A DNA stretch of 64,000 nt, taken from Sulfuricurvum sp. GTDB taxonomy: Bacteria > Campylobacterota > Campylobacteria > Campylobacterales > Sulfurimonadaceae. The translations under genes and the position numbers were made by a program. The notes under the pieces were generated by a model, which did not search any database, had not been told where the DNA came from, and saw only the letters and a list, made by a program, of their open reading frames with translations. This document shows, in pieces, positions 51,016 through 60,434 of the stretch. The DNA is taken from assembly GCF_023229695.1 (NCBI RefSeq), contig NZ_JALNYS010000008.1:1-64000 (forward strand), in the 5' to 3' direction. Every line of letters starts with the position of its first letter. Positions within the stretch are counted from its first letter, which is position 1.

Positions 51016-53015
51016 CCCGCACGTATCCAAACGGTACGATTTGCAATCGGATAGTCATCTTTATAGGTTGCGGACGGAGAGGGGTACCGTACAACCGTAT
51101 TGCCGATGTTTTTAATAACACCTTGTAGATACCACCCGGTGCGGGTATCCATATTCCATCCTAAAGAGGCATCTATCGTCGTATAGGAATCGAGCGGCTC
51201 ACGTATATCATGATAACGTTTTTTACTGCCGACGTAATGCAAAACGGTACCTGCGCTCCACTCTTCGCCAAGATCATAGCTATACGCTGCTTTAACCAGA
51301 TGGGAGGCGGTATGGGGGAGATGGCTTTCGACTCCGCTAAGATCATGTGCTTCACCATGGATGTAGCTGTAGGAAAGGATCAGGTTGTCTTCTTGGGTGA
51401 GCTTGCCGTGAAGCTCCGCTTCCGCTCCGTGGATAATACTCTTTCCGAAGTTTTGGAACTGCCCGGTGTGATCCCGAACAATCTGTTGAGCGTTGTCCAT
51501 ATAAAAAATATTGAGCCCCGACGTCAGATGTGGGCCCAATATTCGGAGATATTGTGTTTCGATCGAATGGACCCGTTCATAGAGAAGATCCGGATTTCCG
51601 GTCCCATAGGGGCTAGGGGCGAGGTACATCTCCTGAAAAGAGGGATAACGGTTGTCGCAGGCCACCATTAATTTGAAAATATCGCTCCGTGTCGGTTGAT
51701 AGACGATTGCGGCACGCCCGTAGATGTGCGATTGAATATCGGAGGTACGCATGGTTCCGAGTGTCAAAGCAACGGCTGTTGCATCGTTTAGCGTGATTGT
51801 ATCGGAGAGGTAAAGGTTCGTGATTTGACGTTTCGCATTGTCTGCATTGATAAAGGCACGGGGGGTACCCGAATAATCGACCATACCGATTCCCGTATCT
51901 TTATCGGTCGTTCGGGAGTACATGTCAACGGCTTCATCCCACGTCGATTCAACTCCGGCCGTGATCCGATGCGCTTCAAAACCGTCGTAATTAAAGGAGC
52001 CGCCTCCGCTGATGCGGCGATTTTTCACCATTAAAGAGGCCCAATATCCCTCCTTCAAAGTAACACCGCCATAGATAAATCCCGGCGGAAGAGGGCGGCT
52101 ATCACTGATCCAGCTGTTTTGCATGATCGAGGTTTTGAAAATGAGACGCATCTGCTGTGATAGGGGAAGGGTATATTTGCCCTGAATATACCAAGACGGC
52201 TGCTGGAGTTTACCTTCCGGATTGGGAAGAATATTGAGATTTCCGAACGCACTTCCGGTTTGATAATCGTTGTATCGCCCGCGTAATTCGAATCCGCCGT
52301 TTTCATAAGCGATCCCAAAACCGCTTTGGTCCATCCCTAATTGCCCATATCCGCTACGTCCGATCGCATCGGTAACGCTGATCGGGGTCTCCTTCTCGTG
52401 ACGCTGGGTAAATGCATCCAAAGAAAGCTTCCACCCTTTTTCCTGATATCGGCTCCATCCTCCTAATCCCAAAGCCCCTTCGCTACCGGCCCAGCTAAAC
52501 AAAGTGCCGTTCTCTTTGCTCAGAGGGTCGTGATGGGCATGGGTAATGACATTGATGGTTCCGGCATATCCGTTCACCCCTTCGATGAAACTGCCCGAAC
52601 CCCGGACCACTTCGAGTCGTTCAATCAGCTCAATCGGCAGATCAAGATAGCTGTTGTAATTACTGAAAAGGGAATCGTTAACGACAAATCCGTCAATTGC
52701 GATGGTCGACTGGCCGTAGGCATTAGGGTTTGAACCGCGAAAAATCGGGCTACGATTATTCATCGTATTGGTAGCCATATCAACACCGGGGATAAGGGTA
52801 AGGGCTTCTCCCAAAGTCTTTATTCCCAGCTTGGAGAGTTCATCACTCCGTAAAATAGAGAGGATAAACGGCTGATAATCAACATTTTGATTCGCCTGAC
52901 TTGCTAACAATGCCGTCTGAACGATATCATCGTTTAAAGACGTCAGGATAGGGGCTTCTGAACCATTTAAAGTGAATACTAGAGAAAAAGGGAGTATGTA
53001 CGTTAAATATTTCAC
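51003..53015 (-). CDS. TonB-dependent outer-membrane receptor
   Basis: 670 residues: signal peptide, plug domain (GIKTLGEALTLIPGVDMATNTMNNR, RLEVVRGSGSFIEGVNGYAGTINV), and a beta-barrel ending in WIRAGWKF with terminal Phe. The ligand is not apparent. Its position ahead of YfiR-like and GGDEF-EAL genes, with overlapping coding, suggests that uptake or occupancy of a ligand is tied to c-di-GMP control. Confidence 0.9.
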   Translation of the reverse strand: MKYLTYILPFSLVFTLNGSEAPILTSLNDDIVQTALLASQANQNVDYQPFILSILRSDELSKLGIKTLGEALTLIPGVDMATNTMNNRSPIFRGSNPNAYGQSTIAIDGFVVNDSLFSNYNSYLDLPIELIERLEVVRGSGSFIEGVNGYAGTINVITHAHHDPLSKENGTLFSWAGSEGALGLGGWSRYQEKGWKLSLDAFTQRHEKETPISVTDAIGRSGYGQLGMDQSGFGIAYENGGFELRGRYNDYQTGSAFGNLNILPNPEGKLQQPSWYIQGKYTLPLSQQMRLIFKTSIMQNSWISDSRPLPPGFIYGGVTLKEGYWASLMVKNRRISGGGSFNYDGFEAHRITAGVESTWDEAVDMYSRTTDKDTGIGMVDYSGTPRAFINADNAKRQITNLYLSDTITLNDATAVALTLGTMRTSDIQSHIYGRAAIVYQPTRSDIFKLMVACDNRYPSFQEMYLAPSPYGTGNPDLLYERVHSIETQYLRILGPHLTSGLNIFYMDNAQQIVRDHTGQFQNFGKSIIHGAEAELHGKLTQEDNLILSYSYIHGEAHDLSGVESHLPHTASHLVKAAYSYDLGEEWSAGTVLHYVGSKKRYHDIREPLDSYTTIDASLGWNMDTRTGWYLQGVIKNIGNTVVRYPSPSATYKDDYPIANRTVWIRAGWKF

Positions 53016-53094
53016 ATTATCACTTTATTTGTATAATTTGTTTATTCTGACATAAGTGTATTTAAAATGTGTTAAATAGAGTAGAATGAAGTAT

Positions 53095-54024
53095 TCACTC
53101 TACTAAAATCGTTTTGTTTTTCCCCTCTTGTTTTGCACGGTAAAGGGCATCATCGGCACGGGCAATAAAGGCATCAACCGTATCATTGAGATGGTGAATC
53201 GTAGCTCCGATGCTCACCGTCATTTGAATCGATTTACCCGAATAGATGAGATGGCTGTGTTCAATTTTGGCACGGATTTTATCGGCGATACTAAAGGCCT
53301 GATTGTATTCACAGCGTGATAAAACGACCACAAACTCTTCACCGCCGTAGCGATACACCTTGTCTCCTGAACGGATAATGGATTTAATGCTGTGTGCCAT
53401 ATAGTAGAGGACTTTATCACCTGCAATATGACCGTGGGTATCGTTGAGCGCTTTAAAATTATCGGCATCGATCATGAGTAACACGACGGGAAGCTGTTTC
53501 GTACGTCCCGCATCCGTGATGCTATCGAGATCTTGAATGAGCCCTTTTCGATTGGTTACCTGAGTAAGGGGGTCGGTAACGGTTTCTATAACGGCTTTTT
53601 GAAGTTCGGCAGTGAGTTCATCGATTTTGTGCTGTGCTCTTTTAAGTTCATCGGACATATCACTGCTTAAATGGGTGAGACCGTCGACGAGTCCGCTGCA
53701 CTGCTCTGCCGGATTTTTACTCGCCTGCTTGAGGTAATTTTCCTGTAGACGGGCAACATGGGAAATATCGGCATGGGTCTCGATAAAACTCATGACGGAG
53801 CGATTGGCGATCGTAAGATATTTACATTCGGTACAATGGGTTTCATTGACTAAATCGTGTTTCACATTCTCGGATGAAGTGGGAGATTCATCTTTAATGT
53901 CCGCAATCTCGTCAAAATATTTTTTATAGTGTTTCGGATAAGGCGGGATTTTTAATGCTCGCATCATAGCCATTGTGCGATCATGAATAGCTGTGATAGT
54001 GTCAAATTCTATATCTTCGCTCAT
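53095..54024 (-). CDS. Diguanylate cyclase
   Basis: About 309 residues, soluble. ATG 54024 (MSEDIEFDT) is chosen with AAAGAGAA upstream. The N-terminal 135 residues hold THCTECKYLTIANRSV, with a Cys pair. The GGDEF domain is complete: DPLTQVTNRKGLIQDL, DADNFKALNDTHGHIAGDKVL and YRYGGEEFVVVL, so it should make c-di-GMP. It is separate from the TonB cassette by 80 bases and completes a local cluster of three c-di-GMP proteins. Confidence 0.9.
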   Translation of the reverse strand: MSEDIEFDTITAIHDRTMAMMRALKIPPYPKHYKKYFDEIADIKDESPTSSENVKHDLVNETHCTECKYLTIANRSVMSFIETHADISHVARLQENYLKQASKNPAEQCSGLVDGLTHLSSDMSDELKRAQHKIDELTAELQKAVIETVTDPLTQVTNRKGLIQDLDSITDAGRTKQLPVVLLMIDADNFKALNDTHGHIAGDKVLYYMAHSIKSIIRSGDKVYRYGGEEFVVVLSRCEYNQAFSIADKIRAKIEHSHLIYSGKSIQMTVSIGATIHHLNDTVDAFIARADDALYRAKQEGKNKTILVE

Positions 54025-54113
54025 GCCATTCTCTTTAGTCGGATATTTAATGGAATGATTGTACCATCTTTTAAAAGTATTTCGTTGGGTATAATTGCGC
54101 AAAGGAGCTTTTT

Positions 54114-54581
54114 ATGTTTTCTGAAGCAGGATTTCTTGGGACGCGTGCCCTATTTTTTATGGATTTGGTGACTCTTTATTTCGCGATTCTTCCTATTTTA
54201 TTAGGTTTATCGATACGTCAGGCGGTTATCGGAAAAATTGCCCTTCATTACCGTTCGCAAATGGCAATTTTGGGATTAACCATTATAATGGTGATTATTT
54301 TTGAACTTGGAGTACGGATTAGCGGCGGGTTTGTTGAATACGTTAAAATTTCCCCAATTTCCTATGATTTTCTCCTTCTGTTTCTGGCGGTCCATATTTT
54401 TATCGCTTTGATGTCGGTCGGAGGGTGGATCTATCTGATCATAACCTCGTACCGTACCTATAAGCAGCTTGGCAGATCAGGGATGGATAAACATCGTCGG
54501 TTGGGAAAATGGATCTTTGCCGCCATGACATTGACGTCAATCATGGGGTGCAGTATCTATCTGTTTTTATTTGTAGTATGA
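54114..54581 (+). CDS. DUF420 family membrane protein
   Basis: 155 residues with four membrane segments (LFFMDLVTLYFAILPILLGL, MAILGLTIIMVIIFELGV, YDFLLLFLAVHIFIALMSV, WIFAAMTLTSIMGCSIYLFLF). Conserved histidines (HYRSQM, AVHIFIAL, DKHRRLGKW) are typical of DUF420, a family often near cytochrome oxidase genes, though none is here. Role unknown. Confidence 0.82.
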   Translation: MFSEAGFLGTRALFFMDLVTLYFAILPILLGLSIRQAVIGKIALHYRSQMAILGLTIIMVIIFELGVRISGGFVEYVKISPISYDFLLLFLAVHIFIALMSVGGWIYLIITSYRTYKQLGRSGMDKHRRLGKWIFAAMTLTSIMGCSIYLFLFVV

Positions 54582-54588
54582 TCGGTAA

Positions 54589-55476
54589 TCAAAAAACAAA
54601 ACCGATCGAAAGGACGAGTAAAAGGGCATTGGTAGCAAAGAGCAGTACATTGTCAATCGAAAAGCTGCTCTCCTCATTTTTCTCGGCAGAAGGGATAGCT
54701 TCGCTTGCACTTTCCTGCAAAATATTCTCGCTGATCGGTTTCGATAGCTCTATGCTTGTTTGCTCAATCGGAATCATCGGAACAACCGGTTTTTCGATTT
54801 TATAATTCGTGTAGGTCGGTTTTACCTGTGGTTTCACACTCTTGGTAGCCGGCGATGCATCACGAGGAACTCCATCTATTTTTTGTGTTTGCGGAGTTTG
54901 CTCATTAAGAAGTGAACCGATCGTAATCGGTTCGGTTTTAAGAGCTTGCGGCTCTGTTTTTGAGAGGGGAAGCGGTTTAATTTCATTTTTCGGTACGATG
55001 AGCGCCACGGAACTTTCACGGGAAACGGTGCTCTCTGTACTGCTCTTTAACACCGGTTTTTTGGGAAGGAGAAGTCTAATGGGATTGATCGCAAGCTCTT
55101 GATCGGTAGTGATATAAATGTTAAGGGTGGCATTTTTAATCTCTTGTTCGAGAATAACGGCTCTGGCTTTTTCAAATCCCAAGCTTTTGTACTTATAATT
55201 GATTTTAGTGAGGAGATCTTCTAGTTTGGCGTAGGTGTATGTCCTTTGTTCATCCTCTTGAACCGTTTTTTGCAGAACGGCGGTTGCGACGCGTACATTA
55301 CCGGAAATAACAATTTTTTTGACATAAACGGTGTTGTCATCCGATCTTGAAAGAGTATCGCTTATCGGTTTGGCCAGAGAAACCGGTTCAACAGCGGTAT
55401 CGGCACGATAAGGTGTTTCACTGCCGTATACCAATATATTACATACCAATAGGCTTAACCCTATAAATCTACTCAT
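54589..55476 (-). CDS. Exported protein with a POTRA-like domain and C-terminal membrane anchor
   Basis: 295 residues. After a signal peptide, KKIVISGNVRVATAVLQKTVQE ... TKINYKYKSLGFEKARAVI resembles a POTRA domain of the ShlB/TpsB type. A 100-residue low-complexity Pro/Ser/Glu/Lys linker follows, then a C-terminal hydrophobic helix (VLLFATNALLLVLSIGF). A POTRA domain without an attached barrel is unusual. Function unknown. Confidence 0.65.
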   Translation of the reverse strand: MSRFIGLSLLVCNILVYGSETPYRADTAVEPVSLAKPISDTLSRSDDNTVYVKKIVISGNVRVATAVLQKTVQEDEQRTYTYAKLEDLLTKINYKYKSLGFEKARAVILEQEIKNATLNIYITTDQELAINPIRLLLPKKPVLKSSTESTVSRESSVALIVPKNEIKPLPLSKTEPQALKTEPITIGSLLNEQTPQTQKIDGVPRDASPATKSVKPQVKPTYTNYKIEKPVVPMIPIEQTSIELSKPISENILQESASEAIPSAEKNEESSFSIDNVLLFATNALLLVLSIGFVF

Positions 55477-55641
55477 TTATTTTCCTGTTGAAAATTGATA
55501 GTGAACTATTTTTAAAGGTTATTTTAGTGTAAAAGGGATTAAATATTCTTGGTATTGTTTAGATAATATGAATTATGAACAAGAAGAGAAGAAGATTGTA
55601 AAAGGCTATTCGCCTTCTACAAAAAATAATGAAACGTCAGG

Positions 55642-55664
55642 TTATGCTCCCGGATCAAGAGCAT
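55642..55664. terminator. Hairpin downstream of the superoxide-reductase-like gene
   Basis: TATGCTC and GAGCATA arms flank CCGGATCAA immediately 3' of the minus-strand gene; a further AAGGC/GCCTT stem lies beyond at about 55601. Possible terminator for that gene; no strong T-run. Confidence 0.35.
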
Positions 55665-55669
55665 ACGGA

Positions 55670-56074
55670 TTATTCAGCTGTTTCTGCTTCAGCTTCTACT
55701 GCAACTTCTACCGGGGTAGATTCCCATACACCGTGTTTTGTGCAGTAGCCGTGTGCTACGAGGGTTAATTTTTTACCCATAGGGACGATGTTGAAGGTAA
55801 CTTCGGCATGGTTTTTCTCATTTCCAAGTGTACCCGGGATGAAATCGGCACGTGCAAGCAACGTTTCGCCGTTGTACAACGCGATGTTTGCGATAAAGTG
55901 GTCGAAATCGTCCGGATGAGAGTATTCATTCCCCATCTTTACGGTAACCGCAAATTTTTCCCCTTTTTTAGCCGTGCTTGCGCAGTGGATAAACGGTGAG
56001 TGACGGTCAATATAATCTTTTTTGGCTTCGCGATCAACAGTGCTGATATCGACGTAACGGTTAATAGTTGGCAT
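55670..56074 (-). CDS. Superoxide-reductase-like (neelaredoxin/desulfoferrodoxin) protein
   Basis: 134 residues from ATG 56074 (AAGGAA upstream). Iron-site residues expected for the SOR fold appear in DRHSPFIHC, EYSHPDDFDHFIAN and GYCTKHGVWES (Cys and His ligands). The N-terminal desulforedoxin Cys4 domain is absent, so it is class II-like. It would reduce superoxide to peroxide in the cytoplasm. The acidic Ala/Glu tail (VEVAVEAEAETAE) is unusual. Confidence 0.8.
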   Translation of the reverse strand: MPTINRYVDISTVDREAKKDYIDRHSPFIHCASTAKKGEKFAVTVKMGNEYSHPDDFDHFIANIALYNGETLLARADFIPGTLGNEKNHAEVTFNIVPMGKKLTLVAHGYCTKHGVWESTPVEVAVEAEAETAE

Positions 56075-56239
56075 TTTGATTCCTTTTTTGGTGTTTGATA
56101 GGGGCATTGTACATCGATAAACTTTTAACTAGACCTAAAGAGGATACTTTATCTCTGAATTAATTTTTTCCAAAGCAACAGCGATTTTTAACCAATGTGG
56201 CGGTAAAATCGGCATTTTAAAAATGATGATGGATGAACT

Positions 56240-58276
56240 ATGCTAAAACCTCTTTTGATTGAAATCGGTGTCGAAGAACTCCCCGCAGTTCCGCTGCTTA
56301 AGGAACTTGCAGAGATCGAAAAAAAATGGGCGTCTGTTTTGGAAAAAAACGCGCTTCTATGTGAATTTGAATTTTATTATACGCCGCGTCGCCTTGTCCT
56401 GTGGCACCGCGAATTTAAAGCGCGTCAGGATGACCGTACCGAAGAGTTCTACGGCGCACCCGTCGAGATCGCGATCAAAGAGGGGACACCGACCCCTGCT
56501 GCACTCGGATTTGCAAAAAAATGCGGCGTCGAATTCGATCAGATTTCGCGTGCCCAAAAAGGGGGCAAAGAGGTCCTCTATTTTCAGCAAACTCTCAGCG
56601 GAAAACCGTCCGAAGAGCTTCTGGGCGAAATGATTCCTCAATGGATCAAAAGTCTCAACTTCGGTAAATCGATGCGCTGGGGCTCATCGCATGAGAGCTT
56701 TATCCGCCCGATCCGATGGGTAAATGTGATGTTGGAGAATGACGTCGTCGATATCGAACTCTACGGCGTCCGCTCATCCGCGCATACCCACGTCCACCGT
56801 ATCAGCCATTTTGAAGCCAAAAAAGTCGAGTCGATTCACCATTATTTTGAGCTGTTAAAAGAGGGTGCGGTTACCCTCTATCCGCAAGAACGTCGCGAGA
56901 GTATTTTGAATGCTTTTGCAAAACTTGAACAGGATAACGGTATTACGATCGAGATCGACGAAGAGCTTCTCGACGAAGTGGTTGCGATTACCGAACATCC
57001 GACACCGCTGTTGGGAAGTTTCGATGAGAGTTTTCTCGAATTGCCTCCCGAAGTCATCATCACCTCGATGAAAGAGCATCAACGCTATTTCCCTGTTTTT
57101 AAAGAGGGTAAGCTGATCAACGCTTTCGTCGTCGTTTCCAATGCTCTTTGCGAAGATTTTACCAAAGTGATCGAAGGGAATCAGCGGGTATTGCGTCCGC
57201 GTCTCTCCGATGCTCTGTTCTTTTACCGTAACGACCTCAAAAAAGGGCTCAGCACGACCGGATTAGAGAAAGTGGTCTTTATGAACGGATTGGGGACTCT
57301 CGCCGATAAAATCAAGCGCGAGCATGTGGTCGCTTCGACGATTGCAAACTTGATATATGATAATATCAATCCTAACCATTTGGAGCGGGCCATGGAGTTG
57401 GCAAAAGCCGATTTGATGAGCGAGATGGTCTATGAGTTTACTGAGCTTCAGGGACTTATGGGATATTACTACGCCCTTGCTCTGGGGGAATCTGCCGAAG
57501 TAGCGACGGCGATTAAAGAGCAGTATCTCCCGACGGGGGAGGAGAGTGCATTGCCAAACACGATGCTCAGCGCGATCGTTGCGATGGCGATGAAAGTCGA
57601 TACCTTGATCGGAATGTTCAGCATCGGTGAGATTCCGACCGGTTCACGTGATCCGTTTGCCCTCCGCCGTGCCGTCAACGGAATCATCAAAATCGCCGTC
57701 GCACACCAAATCCCGCTCAATTTCTCTACTCTGATCGATCAGCTATCGTCCCTGTATCCGCAAGGAAAAGAGTTTAAAAAGAACATTGAGACGTTTATCA
57801 TCGAACGTCTAGCGGGAGCGTATGTCTGTGTTAATCCATCCATTATCCAATCGGTTATGGCGAAAGATGCTCACGTAGAGCTCGATGTTCTCGAAATCGA
57901 CCGTAAAATCCGCGCCGTCAACACCATCGCATCCTCTGAGTCGTTTGTCGAAGCATTTTCCACCTTTAAACGGGTCAGCAATATTCTCAAAGACGAAGCG
58001 ATGGACAAAGGGTTCAGCGTCAACGAAGCGTTGTTTGAAAACGATGCCGAACGCCATCTCTACGTATCGGCGAAAGCGGCTATGGATGCAGAGTATGAAA
58101 CCCTCGAAGAGCGTTTGGATGCTCTCTTCGCCCTCAAAGCTCCGCTTGATACTTTCTTCGACAATGTTATGGTTAATGCCGAGGATTTGAGCATCCGTGC
58201 TAACCGTAAAGCGTTGGTCGGAATGATCTATGCAGAGATTTATTCGATTGCCGACATTAAAAATATTACCCTTTAA
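56240..58276 (+). CDS. glyS: Glycyl-tRNA synthetase beta subunit
   Basis: 678 residues; opens LLIEIGVEELPAVPLLKELAEI and contains GSSHESFIRPIRWVN and MGYYYALALGES with SALPNTMLSAIVAMAMKVDTLIG. C-terminal HD-like and anticodon-binding regions are present. It works with a separate alpha subunit (glyQ), which is not in the window, as is normal for this phylum. It marks the core flank of the 58.4-61.6 kb accessory cluster. Confidence 0.95.
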   Translation: MLKPLLIEIGVEELPAVPLLKELAEIEKKWASVLEKNALLCEFEFYYTPRRLVLWHREFKARQDDRTEEFYGAPVEIAIKEGTPTPAALGFAKKCGVEFDQISRAQKGGKEVLYFQQTLSGKPSEELLGEMIPQWIKSLNFGKSMRWGSSHESFIRPIRWVNVMLENDVVDIELYGVRSSAHTHVHRISHFEAKKVESIHHYFELLKEGAVTLYPQERRESILNAFAKLEQDNGITIEIDEELLDEVVAITEHPTPLLGSFDESFLELPPEVIITSMKEHQRYFPVFKEGKLINAFVVVSNALCEDFTKVIEGNQRVLRPRLSDALFFYRNDLKKGLSTTGLEKVVFMNGLGTLADKIKREHVVASTIANLIYDNINPNHLERAMELAKADLMSEMVYEFTELQGLMGYYYALALGESAEVATAIKEQYLPTGEESALPNTMLSAIVAMAMKVDTLIGMFSIGEIPTGSRDPFALRRAVNGIIKIAVAHQIPLNFSTLIDQLSSLYPQGKEFKKNIETFIIERLAGAYVCVNPSIIQSVMAKDAHVELDVLEIDRKIRAVNTIASSESFVEAFSTFKRVSNILKDEAMDKGFSVNEALFENDAERHLYVSAKAAMDAEYETLEERLDALFALKAPLDTFFDNVMVNAEDLSIRANRKALVGMIYAEIYSIADIKNITL

Positions 58277-58318
58277 TTCTTCGTATCATAGCTAAAGGGC
58301 GTAAGAATCTCGAAGAGG

Positions 58319-58337
58319 TTCCCGACTCGATCGGGAA
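58319..58337. repeat. Palindrome at the left edge of the accessory cluster
   Basis: TTCCCGA, loop CTCGA, TCGGGAA, followed by TCTA7. On the minus strand this is a hairpin preceded by T's; on the plus strand it may weakly end glyS transcription. The arms resemble the GGGAAT palindromes near 23850. Confidence 0.45.
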
Positions 58338-58468
58338 TCTAAAAAAATCATTTTTTTGCTATTATATGTATAAGTTTAGAAATATTTTTATTTTTGTCGT
58401 TAAAAAAACGTATAAAAAATCTTTTAAAGAATAAGCTTTGGATTTTAAAATGATTGAAAAGGATATAC

Positions 58469-59758
58469 ATGGCTAGTATTCAAGGATTTAGTGTAAAAAA
58501 CTTTGGCCCACTAAAAAATATTAGTATGGGTAAACTTTGGAATACACAAAATGCAGAAGCGTTAACTCCTTTAACGGCTGTTATTGGCAAAAATGGAGTA
58601 GGTAAAAGTACCCTTTTTGATGTATTTGGATTCCTTTCGGATTGTTTAAAATACGGTGTTGAAGAATCATGTGATATGAATGGTAGAGGTGGTTTTGAAA
58701 AACTAAGATCACAAGGTAGTACTGAGCCAATTGAATTTCAAATTTATTATAAACAAGAAACCAATGCAAGACCTATTACGTATGAATTAGCAATTGATTT
58801 AGACAAGGAACTCAGACCATATATCAAATATGAACGTTTAAGACAAAGACGAAAAGGAGAAAAAACAGGAAGACCTTTTTCCTTTTTACTCTTAATTGAA
58901 GGAAAAGGATTTGTATGGAAAGGGGAACAGGGGGGACGTTTAATTACTGAAGATTCCAGTACTTTATCATTTGAATCACTTTTAAAATTATTAGAAGAAG
59001 ACCAAAATGAAATCGAAGGTTCTGAAACGGAGTCAATTGAACTTTCTGACAAAAGGAAATTGGGTATTGCGACTTTGGGCTCACTGACACAACATCCAAG
59101 AATTTCTGAATTTAGAAAATTTATTGAAGATTGGTATTTAAGTTATTTTACCCCTGATGCGGCACGTAGTTTACCAATGGCAGGTCCGCAAAAACATTTG
59201 AATATACATGGTGACAATATTGGAAATGTTGTTCAATACATGGAGAGAGAGCACAAACCAAAATTTAAAAAAATTTTAGAACGTATTGCAAACAAAATTC
59301 CAGGTATTGAAAAAATTGACACTATAAAAACAGCAGATGGAAGATTATTGCTACGATTCAATGATAAAAATTTTGAAGATCCATTTTTTGCACAAAAAAT
59401 GTCGGATGGTACACTCAAAGTTTTTGCATACCTTTTACTTATGGAGAATCCTACACCACCTCCCTTTATTTGTATTGAAGAACCTGAAAATGGTTTATAT
59501 CATAAGCTTCTTGAAACACTTGCTGAAGAATTTCGAGAACATGCAACTGGTAAAAAAGGGGGATCGCAAGTATTTGTTACAACACATCAGCCGTATTTGG
59601 TTGATGCACTCAAGCCAAATGAAGTTTGGATACTGGTAAAAGGCAATGATGGGTTTTCGCGAATACATCGAGCGAGTGATAATGTATTATTGAATAATCT
59701 TGTTGAAGAAGGATTACCTCTTGGTGGGCTGTGGTACAGTGACTATCTGGAAGTATGA
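58469..59758 (+). CDS. AAA/OLD-like ATPase of a two-gene module
   Basis: 429 residues. Walker A is GKNGVGKS (40-47); the ABC-like signature region is MSDGTLKVFAYLLLMENP; Walker B is FICIEEPENGLYH; and the H-loop is VTTHQPYLVDALKP. This is the ABC-ATPase type seen in OLD, RloA and AriA. ATG 58469 is chosen (AAAAGGA upstream). Base composition is markedly AT-rich against glyS, pointing to horizontal acquisition. It is followed 7 bases later by a TOPRIM-like partner. Confidence 0.85.
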   Translation: MASIQGFSVKNFGPLKNISMGKLWNTQNAEALTPLTAVIGKNGVGKSTLFDVFGFLSDCLKYGVEESCDMNGRGGFEKLRSQGSTEPIEFQIYYKQETNARPITYELAIDLDKELRPYIKYERLRQRRKGEKTGRPFSFLLLIEGKGFVWKGEQGGRLITEDSSTLSFESLLKLLEEDQNEIEGSETESIELSDKRKLGIATLGSLTQHPRISEFRKFIEDWYLSYFTPDAARSLPMAGPQKHLNIHGDNIGNVVQYMEREHKPKFKKILERIANKIPGIEKIDTIKTADGRLLLRFNDKNFEDPFFAQKMSDGTLKVFAYLLLMENPTPPPFICIEEPENGLYHKLLETLAEEFREHATGKKGGSQVFVTTHQPYLVDALKPNEVWILVKGNDGFSRIHRASDNVLLNNLVEEGLPLGGLWYSDYLEV

Positions 59759-59765
59759 GTAAGCA

Positions 59766-60428
59766 ATGCATATTGAAATTTTAATTGAAGATTTATCTGG
59801 TAAAAAAATGCTTGAAATTCTTATGCAGCGCCTTGTTGGTGCTGACATTACGTACGATATTCATAAATATAAAGGCATTGGTCATTTACCGAAGAATATA
59901 TCTGATGCAAGAAATGCAGGATCAAAAGCTTTATTAAATAACTTGCCAAAGCTTTTAAACGGTTTGGGTAAAACATTCCAAGGATATGAAGAAAATTATC
60001 CAGCTGTTGTATTTGTAATTATGGATTTGGATAAAAATAATTTTTCAATATTTCGTAATCAATTATTAGAGGTTTTAGATGCTTGTGATACAAAACCAGA
60101 AACAAAATTTTGTATTGCCATAGAAGAGGGTGAAGCTTGGTTACTTGGTGATATAAATGCAATAAGAACAGCCTATCCAAATGCAAAAACTTCCATCTTA
60201 AATTCATATGAGAATGATAGTATCTGCGGAACATGGGAAGTGTTAGCTGATGCTATTCATCCATTAGGTTCATCTGGCTTAAAATCTGGAGGCATTCAAG
60301 TATCTGGTACTGCTAAATGTGAATGGGCCGAAAAGATAACACCTTATATGGATTTAGATAACAATCTATCACCAAGCTTTAATTATTTTTATTCCAAGAT
60401 GAATGAAATAGTTAAAGATATATCCTAA
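59766..60428 (+). CDS. DUF4276/TOPRIM-like partner of the AAA ATPase
   Basis: 220 residues. The arrangement IEILIEDLSGKKMLEILM (Glu8), VFVIMDLDKNN (D87, D89) and CIAIEEGEAWLLGD matches DUF4276, a TOPRIM-type fold with E and DxD residues. TOPRIM partners of OLD-type ATPases act as nucleases or effectors in several anti-phage systems (for example PARIS, RloAB-like pairs). Here the exact family pairing is inferred, not demonstrated. AT-rich like its partner; same transcript. Confidence 0.78.
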   Translation: MHIEILIEDLSGKKMLEILMQRLVGADITYDIHKYKGIGHLPKNISDARNAGSKALLNNLPKLLNGLGKTFQGYEENYPAVVFVIMDLDKNNFSIFRNQLLEVLDACDTKPETKFCIAIEEGEAWLLGDINAIRTAYPNAKTSILNSYENDSICGTWEVLADAIHPLGSSGLKSGGIQVSGTAKCEWAEKITPYMDLDNNLSPSFNYFYSKMNEIVKDIS

Positions 60429-60434
60429 TTTAAG

